The notes below the pieces were generated by a model. It saw nothing but the letters and a program-made list of their open reading frames with translations. It made no database searches and was not told where the DNA came from. A DNA stretch of 64,000 bases from Oscheius onirici (lineage: Eukaryota; Nematoda; Chromadorea; Rhabditida; Rhabditidae): assembly GCA_932521025.1 (NCBI GenBank), contig OW051471.1, positions 9,114,001 through 9,178,000 on the forward strand, read 5' to 3'. Both the position numbers and the translations under genes were made by a program. Shown piece by piece: positions 43,373 through 52,444 of the stretch; position 1 is the stretch's first letter, and every line of letters begins with the position of its first letter.

Positions 43373-43914
43373 GTTGATGGGATCTTGTATGGGATCTTGT
43401 CTTTTAAATGGTTTGGGAGGCTAGCGAAACTTGTAAAGATAGCGATCAAAAAGCTAGCAAGCACAGTAGTCAACTGGTTCTTTTACAATCTACCAGGTTT
43501 TCGCTGGATCTCACACTATTTGTCTTAATGCTAGACCAGGATACTCGACCTTTTTGCTTCATTATAAAACGTTGAAGGAACAGTTTTATAGTAATCTGTT
43601 TATTCATAAAACATGTACAATGATACTGAAAAGTTTTCCAAGGAGCTGAGTATTTAAGGTTCCAATATTCAAACCTTTGTTTTCCTTTCCTGGTAACTTA
43701 AGCAAGCAAAACACTTTTCATCTATTTTCTCCTTTTCTCAAATCAAGTCGTTTGTTTTCGAACGTTTTACGCTCCCGGATCAAAAAGCGTTTTCTTTCCA
43801 CATGTTTCCATCTGCTGCTACTTTGTTGACGACCATCAGTCATGTGCCCGCCCTCCCCATGTAAATAGCCGGTCTTGCGGCTTCCTCTCAACTGCTCAGT
43901 GCAACAACATAACT
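43373..43914. promoter_or_regulatory. Divergent intergenic region between collagen and a small gene
   Basis: About 540 nt between the collagen start (minus) and the small gene at 43915 (plus), so it should hold both promoters. I see no reliable gene. A duplicated GGGATCTTGT unit lies at 43379-43398 just upstream of the collagen start. Individual factor sites cannot be called. Confidence 0.4.
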
Positions 43915-44340
43915 ATGGCTGACACCGTGAGTTTATTTTTTATGTTTAAGTGAACAGAACCTTTTAAGCCACATATGGTCGGACATGCTAAAGATGCCGC
44001 GCATTTAGTCAAGGATGCTTTTGTTCGTGGCTACGAACGGTGAGTGAAGTTTTTGAGGGTAAGGAAAAAGTAATGTTCAGTGTTACTGGATCACACGCTA
44101 ACGATCCGATCGAGCATCAAAGACCCAAAGCAGAGGAAAGCCAAGTGAGTTTCCAGTCTTTTTTAAGACCGTAGAAGACGAACAAATAGAGAAAATATTT
44201 GGCCGTTATTACGTGACAGAGGTCCGAGTTTTCAAACACTTTTTGTACAATACCATTTGTGTTTTTAGGCCTCTCGTTACTACTGCAACAACGAAGGTGA
44301 CACTCCGTCCTCTGCCGCCATCAAAAACCTCATAATGTGA
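43915..44340 (+). CDS. Small cytosolic-type protein, 72 residues
   Basis: Four exons: 43915-43926 (only MADT), 43969-44039, 44081-44144 and 44269-44340, all in phase with canonical sites. Product MADTPHMVGHAKDAAHLVKD... then FVRGYERVTGSHAND, HQRPKAEESQ, and a C-terminal ASRYYCNNEGDTPSSAAIKN. No signal peptide or transmembrane helix; amphipathic N-terminal half. The four-exon structure with perfect phase for so small a protein argues it is real. Family not recognised. Confidence 0.65.
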
Positions 44341-44469
44341 CATATCTCCCAATTATGTACATACACGAGCTTTTATTTGCAATGAACCATCTTCATATAC
44401 CTTTTATTGCCACATACTTGCCCGTCTGCAGATTTCAAACCTTGATAACACTGCAGACGCGAAAGTTGT

Positions 44470-44676
44470 TTATTTGACCACGAGACCAAAGAGAACGAAC
44501 AGCACAAAGAAGAGAATCATATTGTTTTTGGCGGTTTCTTTGTGCTGCTAAGAAAACATAGAAAACAAACGTAGGAGACAAGGAAGAAAACCCTTAAAAA
44601 CCTCTCGATCAAGTACATTCCTCTGTCGAGATTGAACTTCCTCTGGGAACAACATTAACCTCAAAGCGAGCGACAT
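44470..44676 (-). CDS. 50-residue tail-anchored microprotein
   Basis: Two exons, 44676-44602 and 44547-44470, joined in phase over a 54-nt intron with GTTTTT and TTCTTAG ends. Sequence starts MSLALRLMLFPEEVQSRQRN, a hydrophilic linker (VLDREQHKETAKNN), then a single helix MILFFVLFVLFGLVVK directly before TAA. This is the layout of a tail-anchored membrane microprotein (ER or mitochondrial outer membrane); it does not match RAMP4/SERP well enough to name. The AATAAA/TTTATT context on the minus strand supports a 3' end nearby. Upstream exons are possible. Confidence 0.5.
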
Positions 44677-44747
44677 TTCGCTCCCGCAAAACAAGTTCGG
44701 AGGGATATGCAGATGATGGGATATCCAATCCTCTCGTCTTGTAAGAC

Positions 44748-45327
44748 ATGCTATCAGCCGTGATTTTTCTTGTATATTTTATTAGATTGACTGCTGGATG
44801 TCTGCCTACCAAGTCACGTAAGTTCTGACTCAGCAGTCTCGCCACTTTACCGCTCAGTTCAGTTTTTGAATTTTCAAAAACATGATACCCATACCATATT
44901 ACAAGTTTTCTTGTACCAGTAAAACGATATACCAGTTAATAATTTCAGCCGATGACATGACAGTAATTGACTGTCAATATTGTACAATAAATGTTCCCGT
45001 TGATTGTGATGCATCTGACAGTCCGCCAAGTCCTAGTGGAATGGGTACACTTACATGCAATGCTGTGAGCGGATCCCCGACTCCAGACGATGCTGGCAAT
45101 TGTCTGTGAGTATGTGCCTAATATGTCAACTTACATAACTTTTCGGTGTCTCTTATGACTGCGGAGGCTATGGTGCAGCCTACGCCTTTTATAAGCTCAC
45201 GAGAAGTATCATGTGGCAGACTTATTTAGATACTATGATAACAGCAAAATGCTCAGATGTGGCTGGAACTGTGGGATACACAGATCCAATGGGCAATCCT
45301 ATCACTAAATTTGCCTGTGCTGGTTAA
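44748..45327 (+). pseudogene. DUF281/C6 secreted protein 1, splice acceptor altered
   Basis: Signal exon 44748-44817 (MLSAVIFLVYFIRLTAGCLP), exon 44949-45105 (DDMTVIDCQYCTINVPVDCD...AVSGSPTPDDAGNC), exon from 45147 (YDCGGYGAAYAFYKL...KCSDVAGTVGYTDPMGNPITK...CAG), TAA at 45325-45327. This is one C6/DUF281 unit: a nematode-specific secreted domain with six conserved Cys, of unknown function. The last intron (45106-45146, 41 nt) ends in TTTTCGG rather than AG, whereas paralogues end in AG at the same place, and no nearby in-frame AG exists. The gene may therefore be non-functional, or the base may be a sequencing error. First of five tandem genes. Unlike genes 3-5 it lacks the Thr-rich linker. 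Confidence 0.7.
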
Positions 45328-45646
45328 AAATTTCATGTTTCCTGTCATTTTTCTACACATTATTTACAAGAATTGTTCACAATAAATGCATAAACATGAA
45401 GTTATGTATAAACCTATTCTTAGAAACAAAGGACTGAAGAATCAGGAAAATAGTTAGTGCGAAACTTCAAATGATTTAGATGAACGGAGTGCGTCGTCGG
45501 CCGCTGATGATGCAAGCAGTCAGGTCAATTGTGATTCTATCTTTAGATTGATGCCCGTGTGTTCTGTTGGACACAATGACCCCAAAGCGACCTTTTGTTT
45601 CGCTAAGCAGGTTCGGAGAATATGCGAGATCTTAACCTTCGAAGGC

Positions 45647-47149
45647 ATGCGCTTTGTGGCCACTTATTTCATTGGTTTTATTAGCTTGTCTTCTGGATGT
45701 ATTCCTACCAACTCGCGTAAGTTGTCTATTCTCTAACCGTGTAAGTGACAGGGACTCTGACCCTGAGCAACTTTGTGACGTGACGGGATCCAGAAGAAAG
45801 TTTCATTTTTTTGCATTTTTAGGGGTTTACACTTATTTTTTTGGATTTTACTTGTTTTTAATCGATTTCTCATGAAAAAGCACCCCTAAAATGAGTGGTG
45901 CAACGGTAAAAATCTTTGAAAAATGAGAGAAATATGCGAAAAATTCAAGGGGTTACTTAAGAGAGGCACTGCCCAGTTTCTTTAACTGTATTTGTAACGT
46001 CACACGATCATTTCAGCTGATGACATGCCCGTAATTGAATGCCAATACTGTACTACAAATATCCCGGTTACTTGTGACGCAACCGATAGTCCACCAAATA
46101 CATGTAACACGGTAACTGGATCACCAACACCTGACGGAGCAGGCAACTGTGTGTAAGTGATTTTCCCCTAAGCAAAATGTTTATTCAGAATAACGTATGA
46201 CTGTGCCGGGTACGGACCTGACTACGCTTTTTATAAGCTCACAAGCACAACCGCTTGGACGACTTATTCGAACGCTCTGATGACGGCCACCTGCACAAAT
46301 GTGGCTGGAACAGTTGGATACACGGACCCGATGGGCAACCCAATTAGCAAATTTGGCTGCGGTGAGACGCGGTTTTCTTACAGTTTTACATTTTTCTGTT
46401 TAAGCTGCGACAGGTCCCTGCGCTTATTGCACAGCAAATGCGCCTCCGAGTTGTGATGCTGCTGACAGTCCTCCACTTATAACTGGAACCTGTATTGCTA
46501 GTACTGTAGCTGCAATACCAACGCCTTCAGGTGCTAATTGCGAGTAGGTTTCTATTCGTTTCCTCGAAAAATACGCCCTTTACAATTATGTTCCATTGTG
46601 GATATGGAGGGGAGTTGTTGTATTACAAGCTCGCCAGCACAAATATGTGGGCAACTGAGAATGCCATTTTCGAGACAGCAACTTGCTCAAATATGGCTGG
46701 AACTGTTGGATACACGGACACGATGGGCGCCTCTATCACCAAATACGGATGTGGTACAACTTTTTCTGCCACTAGTTTAAATAATCGTTTCAGGGGTGCC
46801 AGCCGATTGCCAATATTGCACGACAAATGTTCCAGCTGATTGCACTTCTGCGGTAGACCAGCCGGCAAGTGGCTGTAATGCTCAAATGGGAGTGGTAACG
46901 GCCATGGGAGCTGATTGTGTGTATGTTGTTTGTCTTTTGCTTTAAAAAAACTGTTTTAGTATCACTTATGATTGTGATGCGGGGTATGGCGGTGGAGAAT
47001 ACGCCTATTACAAGCTGGACAGTACAAATATGTGGGTGAATTACATGGACAATAATCTGATGGTAACTTGTTCGAATGTGGCAGGAACAATGGGATACTT
47101 TGATCCAATGGGAAACCTTGTCACCAAACTTGCCTGTGCTCCTCCATAA
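45647..47149 (+). CDS. DUF281/C6 secreted protein 2, three domains
   Basis: Signal exon 45647-45716 (MRFVATYFIGFISLSSGCIP), then three C6 units. Unit 1: exons 46017-46152 and 46189-46361 (ECQYCTTNIPVTCDATD...VAGTVGYTDPMGNPISKFGC). Unit 2: PCAYCTANAPPSCDAAD...YKLASTNMWAT...MAGTVGYTDTMG. Unit 3: DCQYCTTNVPADCTSAV...YKLDSTNMWVNYMDNN...VAGTMGYFDPMGNLVTK, ending CAPP and TAA at 47147-47149. The intron inside unit 2 (46544-46583) runs GTAGGT...TTTAC with no AG at its end, so the reading through that point is uncertain. AATAAA lies at about 47190. The only member of the cluster with more than one domain; it arose by internal duplication of the two-exon unit. Confidence 0.72.
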
Positions 47150-47420
47150 CAGTTCAAATTTCTGTTAATAACAAATATTCTTGCAAGTATCAATAAACTT
47201 TGTGGAAACAACCGAAAAACAGTGTGATCACTTTAAAAAAAACGGCTCGTTCAGTCGAAGAAAGCGCCGAAATCTCGCTCGTTCTCCTGATACTCTTTTT
47301 TCGGCTGCCCCAACAGGATTAGATGGATCGGGATTGAGGCGATCGAAGCTAGCCGGCTGCAACAGGCTAGCAAAAAGGTCATTAGGACTTCATCAACGAC
47401 TATTATTTGACCTGGGTTCA

Positions 47421-48072
47421 ATGCATTTTTTGGCTTTGACTCTTTCTCTGACAGCAAATTTTGTAGCTGGATGTTTACCTACCAGTTCGCGTAAGTTTCA
47501 ATTTGTTTGACTATTTTTTAATCAATCATCTTAGCCGACGACATGACCGAAATCACGACAACTACAGAACTAATTACAACTTCCACAACAGCCGCCGGTA
47601 TGTTTATAAGAACACTTTTCATGAATGACAATTGCTTAATTGGTAGGCAGCTCTCGATATTCGTGTATTATGCTCAAACAGACGAAATAACTTTTACATT
47701 GTAAAAAATGATATTTTTCCATTTTCAGCGTGTTCCTTCTGTACGATTCCGCCTTCTTGCATCGCTGGTGACACACCACCAGATCCTTCTGGACTCGGAG
47801 GTCCGTGGCCGTGTTCTCTTCCTCCAGTATCAGCCACGCCCAATGGAGCCAACTGCGAGTGAGTTAAGTACACATTCAATCTGAAAAAAACGTTTAGTGT
47901 CACTGTTGCTTGCCCACTAGTAGGACAGTACTTCCAATTCAAATCAACACCGTTAGGATGGTCAGCGCCTGGAGCACCGTCAGCTACGCTTACTTGTGCT
48001 AACAATGCAGGCACTATGGGATATATTTTCTCAGGATTGGTCGTCGAAAGAATGGGCTGCTCCGGTCCATAA
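47421..48072 (+). CDS. DUF281/C6 secreted protein 3, with Thr-rich linker
   Basis: Signal exon 47421-47490 (MHFLALTLSLTANFVAGCLP), a small exon encoding the linker DDMTEITTTTELITTSTTAA (a likely O-glycosylated spacer), then two exons for one C6 unit: CSFCTIPPSCIAGDTPPDPS...PNGANC and VTVACPLVGQYFQF...LTCANNAGTMGYIFSGLVVE, ending MGCSGP at TAA 48070-48072. All introns are canonical and in phase. Secreted; function unknown. Closest to gene 4 of the cluster in linker type and in the LVVERMGC ending. Confidence 0.82.
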
Positions 48073-48503
48073 AAGGCTTGCTTACGGACTTATTTGTTCT
48101 GGTAATAAAAGATTTTTTAACACCAACAATAAGATACAAGCATCATTCATGAAAGAAGCCATGGTTATCAAGAAATAATAAAGGTAAACTGTTGGAATTG
48201 GATTCCTGTTGTTGCTAATGAAAATGAATAATGGGATTCAAATACGGAGGATCGAATTCATAGAGAGTGAGGCCAAATACATTCTGGCCGGATAAACAAG
48301 ACGACCACTGTGAACATAGGGCCTGCTTAATATTGTCAGTAAAAACGGCTAGTTCCGCTAAAGACAAAGGAGAAATCTCGTCTGCGCCAGTGATACCTTT
48401 TTTTTCGACTGCCGCAACAGGAATAAATGGATCGGGATCGAACCTAGACGGCTGGAATAGGCTTGCAATAGGTCATCACAGATTGCTCTTCGGCACTGGT
48501 CCC

Positions 48504-49327
48504 ATGTTTTTGTTTACCTTGACACTTTCCCTGACAGCAAACTTTGCAGCTGGATGTCTACCGACGAATTCTCGTAAGTTGTATTTCGTTATATAAGAAT
48601 TTTAATAGATTTTTTACATTTCCGTGACGAGCAAACTTAAATTTTTTTAGCAGATGACATGACGGAAATCACAACTACAGAAGCAACCACAACTACAGAA
48701 ATGACAACAACGACAACTGCGGGTAAGTAAAACTTTTTCGAAAAAAGTGCATGTGAGACCGAAAAATGTGAGATCTTCAAGTAAAAGTTTGAGACGCTGT
48801 GAGTCACGTTGCGCGAATTTGATAGTGACCATTGCGACACTGATTAAGAAACAGGTTTGCAGCGCAAAACGACCTCTGAACTTCTTCGTTCTTGAAACGG
48901 CAATCATTAAAAAAAATTGGTTTTCTACGTTTGTAACTTTCTAATAAACTTTTGGTAAAGTATAGTTTGTTTCGTATAGATATTCAGAACAACTTTTAGA
49001 GTGTTCTTTCTGCACAATTCCGCCTCCCTGCACTGCAGCAGATGGTCCTACTGATCCATTGGGTGGACCATTTCCTTGTGCGGCTGTTACTATGATAACT
49101 GTTACGCCGATGGGAACCAACTGCCAGTCTGTTAATTGAAAACTACGATCATAATTTTATTTAGATTAACGGCAATGTGCACTAGCCCCTACTTCCTGAC
49201 CAAAAAAGGAGGAGTATGGCCAATGATTGGAGTGCCTTCGGGCGTACTTGTTTGTGCAAACATGGCCGGAACTATGGGCTACACAGATGCAGGAATAGTG
49301 GTCGAAAGAATGGGATGTGCTGGATAA
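48504..49327 (+). CDS. DUF281/C6 secreted protein 4, with Thr-rich linker
   Basis: Signal exon 48504-48573 (MFLFTLTLSLTANFAAGCLP), linker exon 48651-48722 (DDMTEITTTEATTTTEMTTT), exon from about 49000 (ECSFCTIPPPCTAADGPTDP...TPMGTNC) and last exon from 49165 (LTAMCTSPYFLTKKGGVWPM...CANMAGTMGYTDAGIVVERM), TAA at 49325-49327. Four exons in the same arrangement and phases as gene 3. Single C6 unit with the six Cys preserved. A long second intron of about 280 nt separates linker and domain exons. Confidence 0.82.
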
Positions 49328-49673
49328 TAAATGAATGCTATATATAGCCTACTGCTCATTCAAAAAATAGCGGAACTAGAAAATGTAAAAACTGTTTAAG
49401 GATCGAAGAAGCAGTGCAATAGAGACCACTGCAAAAATTATTGTTTCTTGGAAAACATTTGATATTTCACACGGAAAAGCCGCAAAAAACTTGCTGTTTT
49501 CAATATTTACCTGACAAGGGATCGGGGTTAAGCGATAAATGAAGGATTGATTAAACCTGAACCAAAACACACGTCGAAACCGATCTGTCGAACTCTGCGG
49601 AAAAAATCGGGTTACGGACTATATCTGCCCTTTTTCGCAGATAAAAGGTGTGGTCTTTTGTACGGGTGGTGCA

Positions 49674-50266
49674 ATGAAACTGTCTTCATATTTTTTACTC
49701 ACTACTGCAAGTGTTGTTCTTGGATGTTTACCGACATCTTCACGTAAGTGCTCCTGGTTTTTGAAAACTGCTTATATAATTTGTATTTCTTGATTACAGC
49801 AGATGACTTGGTTGAAATCACAACGGCAGCAACCACAACAACAGCACCTGGTAAGTCTAAAATATAAGAACTTTGGCCTTACGTTGTTTACAAGCCTGTA
49901 GTTTTATTAAATATCACTTTCAGTATGTGAATTTTGTCCAGTTGCCTTCTGTGACGCTGCCGACAGGCCTCCAGATCCATGCTGCGGAGCACCGCCCATA
50001 AATTGCATGTCATTTACAGTGACTCCGATGCCTGCAGGAGCAGATTGCACGTGGGTTTTTCTCTTACCCACACATATGAAAACATCAGAATTGACTTCGA
50101 TTGCACGACAATGAACCCCGCTTTCGTGAGTTACTTCAAAGATGCCGGAGCCTGGACCGGTTCTGGAGGTTCACTCATTTCGGCTACATGTATGAATGTG
50201 GCTGGTACCGTCGGATACACTGTAGCCAGCATTCCAATCGAAAAATTTGGCTGTGGAAATCCATAA
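49674..50266 (+). CDS. DUF281/C6 secreted protein 5, with Thr-rich linker
   Basis: Signal exon 49674-49743 (MKLSSYFLLTTASVVLGCLP), linker exon 49800-49850 (DDLVEITTAATTTTAP), then VCEFCPVAFCDAADRPPDPC...TPMPAGADC and IDFDCTTMNPAFVSYFKDAG...ISATCMNVAGTVGYTVASIP, ending FGCGNP at TAA 50264-50266. The domain has two additional Cys (CCGAPPINC) compared with the other cluster members. The linker is shorter. A GATAAAAGG stretch about 35 nt upstream of the ATG could serve as a TATA-like element. Last gene of the tandem array. Confidence 0.82.
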
Positions 50267-50414
50267 GTGATATAGTATGTTCACATTTTACTTCAAAGTT
50301 CAGTTGTTGTCCAGTCAAGTCATTGTAACTATTTTTTTGGTTCTCAGTGGACTGTAATACTGTGCTCAAAAATGAGTGAGAAAAAAGTAGAAACAAAAAG
50401 TCAGATAATCTTCA

Positions 50415-50641
50415 TCATCGCGATATAGCAACAACTTGATTCATATGTCTGTTTAAAACAGGTACCCGTGTGGATGCAGTCCCTGACGACGAAGAAGGTA
50501 CTAAACTGACCGCAGCGATGTTCACTTCTTGGATATTCGCCTAAAACACGAGATTTTGTGAAAACAATTACACTTACCACAGCCACAGGTCATAAATGTA
50601 ACAACTGCTTGACTGTAAGAGCATACGTGACTCGGAGAAAC
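50415..50641 (-). pseudogene. C-terminal fragment of a serpentine receptor
   Basis: Two exons (50641 to about 50577, and about 50543-50415) encode VSPSHVCSYSQAVVTFMTCG and NIQEVNIAAVSLVPSSSSGT...NRHMNQVVAISR. They match, residue class by residue class and with the same intron position, the end of the receptor gene at 55793 (ICTHTTYKRAVVKYVTCG; NGINSAAVSALASSSQGG; NRSMNRVVVRLR). No transmembrane exons are found upstream. So this is the last helix edge plus cytoplasmic tail of a lost or truncated receptor copy, or the 3' end of a gene whose 5' part was deleted. Confidence 0.55.
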
Positions 50642-50878
50642 CTGAACATAAAAATTGTGCCATACAGGTGCTTCTTTTTCTGGACCGCCTACTGATCAGA
50701 AATGCAAGAACTATTCTCTAACTTTTTTCCCAAACGACTATTCTTGAAATCTCAGGAGAAGCTAGATTCGAAAACAGACCGTCAGATTACAACACAGTGC
50801 ACACACACACACTTCTCTGAAATCTACTAGCAGCTGTCGAAATGTGACTCAGAGTTTCTTTCTTCAATTCCAATTCAA

Positions 50879-52156
50879 ATGATTAAGCCTCGTGCTCTTC
50901 CACCACCCTATTCAGAATGTGCGTCTCCTCCACTACCCTATTCAGAATGTGCACCACAACCAACGCCACAGCCGTCAGCCAGTATTCTTCCTCCCTATCA
51001 ACCAAAAGCTATTTCTGGCCCGCAAGTCTACGTTGCTAATCCACTATATTCTTTTATTGTAATCTTTTACATGGTTTCGAAGATTGTTCTGGTAAGTTGT
51101 CGTGCGTACACGGGGCTTTTTTATATCAACTGGACTGACACCTGGGATAAAAGATAATAGTTTTTAAGAGATTCGGAGCCCTCTTGATAGGCAATCTTCT
51201 AAACAGTGACGGAAAACGCAATGACATTGGGAACATGCTTGGACTCCCTGCCCTCTGTACTGCTCCCAACGTCTGGCCGCTGCTATTTATGTACTACAAG
51301 CCGGAACTGGTGTGCTGATTTGATATTCTAGTACAATCTTAGGATTTCAGACTATGAGCAAGTTCAAGAAGGGAGACTTTTGTATTCTCGGCTGGTGTGG
51401 GTTTCTATTGGTAAAAACTAACGTTTTAAAGTTTTCAAAGTTTGTGATTATAGGACTGCATAATATGCTTTATTGCTATGGCCCTTCCAGTTGACATACA
51501 GACTCAGTCTTTTTTCGAAAAAGCTCTTCTTGTAGTACCGAATCTCGTCTTGTTTGCCTACAGTCTTGTTGTCATCTACTTGTGTATCAAGACCGAGATT
51601 ATTGACTATGCTGTAAGTTACTTAATCAGACCTTTATTTTTTAATTACAGCCTCTGAAATCCAAGAAAAAGTACCATCTGTTTCGTTCAGTTGAGACAAG
51701 CCCATTTCAACAGAAACCCTTGTCGATCAAAGAGTCTAGTTCTTTCAGGATTGCAATTCAGAATTGTGGAGCATCGGTAAGATTTGCACTACCATCCTGA
51801 TAAAGATTTCAGTCATGGAGCAAGGCAATTGACATCGAGCGCACTGTCGTTTTCAAAACAGCTAATCGAAACCCAAACAGCTGGAGATCGAAAACTCTTA
51901 AGTTCAGCGCTCGCCTGGATGAACCTTTGAAGCCTGGCCACTTTTGCCTTGTAATCATAGCTGTAGCTAGTCATCTAAACTATTTCAGCTAATTCCGGAA
52001 CCGCACTATCAGCAAGGAGCGATTAAAGTGAAGGGATTTCGAGCATTTGGCTCAAACCGTGGAGATTTGGTTCGAACGATAATCAAACACGCTGGTAGAA
52101 ACGGCGAACTGGTCAAGTTGGTAGAGGAATATGAGACGGAGAACAGTTGGCGATGA
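50879..52156 (+). CDS. Pro-rich multipass membrane protein with cytosolic domain
   Basis: About seven exons from ATG 50879 to TGA 52154-52156. The N-terminus has two copies of PYSEC in a Pro-rich context (LPPPYSECASPPLPYSECAP), including PPPY, the core of WW-domain-binding PPxY motifs. Four hydrophobic segments follow: YSFIVIFYMVSKIVL, LGLPALCTAPNVWPLLFMYY, FCILGWCGFLLDCIICFIAM, and VVPNLVLFAYSLVVIYLCI. The C-terminal half of about 150 residues is hydrophilic (KSKKKYHLFRSVETSPFQQK..., FGSNRGDLVRTIIKHAG) and probably cytosolic. Intron phases agree throughout. No family recognised; it precedes the receptor kinase in the same orientation by about 290 nt. Confidence 0.6.
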
Positions 52157-52444
52157 AATGAAGAAAAACAGACGTATCACCGAATATCCTTCTGTCTAAA
52201 CTATGCTCATGAGTAAAGCGAATATACGATAATTGTGATGTAGTCGGAAAAAATTGGATGAAAATATTAGTTTGTGGCATCGCAGTCCAAATGATGACTC
52301 CCTGGTACTTGTTTTTTTAGAAAATTTCTCGAAATACTCCGAACAACAGCCCAAGCCAGCCGCGGTGTGATCAATGACTGTCTGCAAGTGATCGAGCATC
52401 TTAAACTTGCTGTCATCCTGGATTCTCTTTGGAAAAGCACGCTA

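Noticed and set aside
50800..50815. CA microsatellite near the start of the Pro-rich membrane gene
   Set aside because: Only seven or eight repeat units; ordinary simple sequence.
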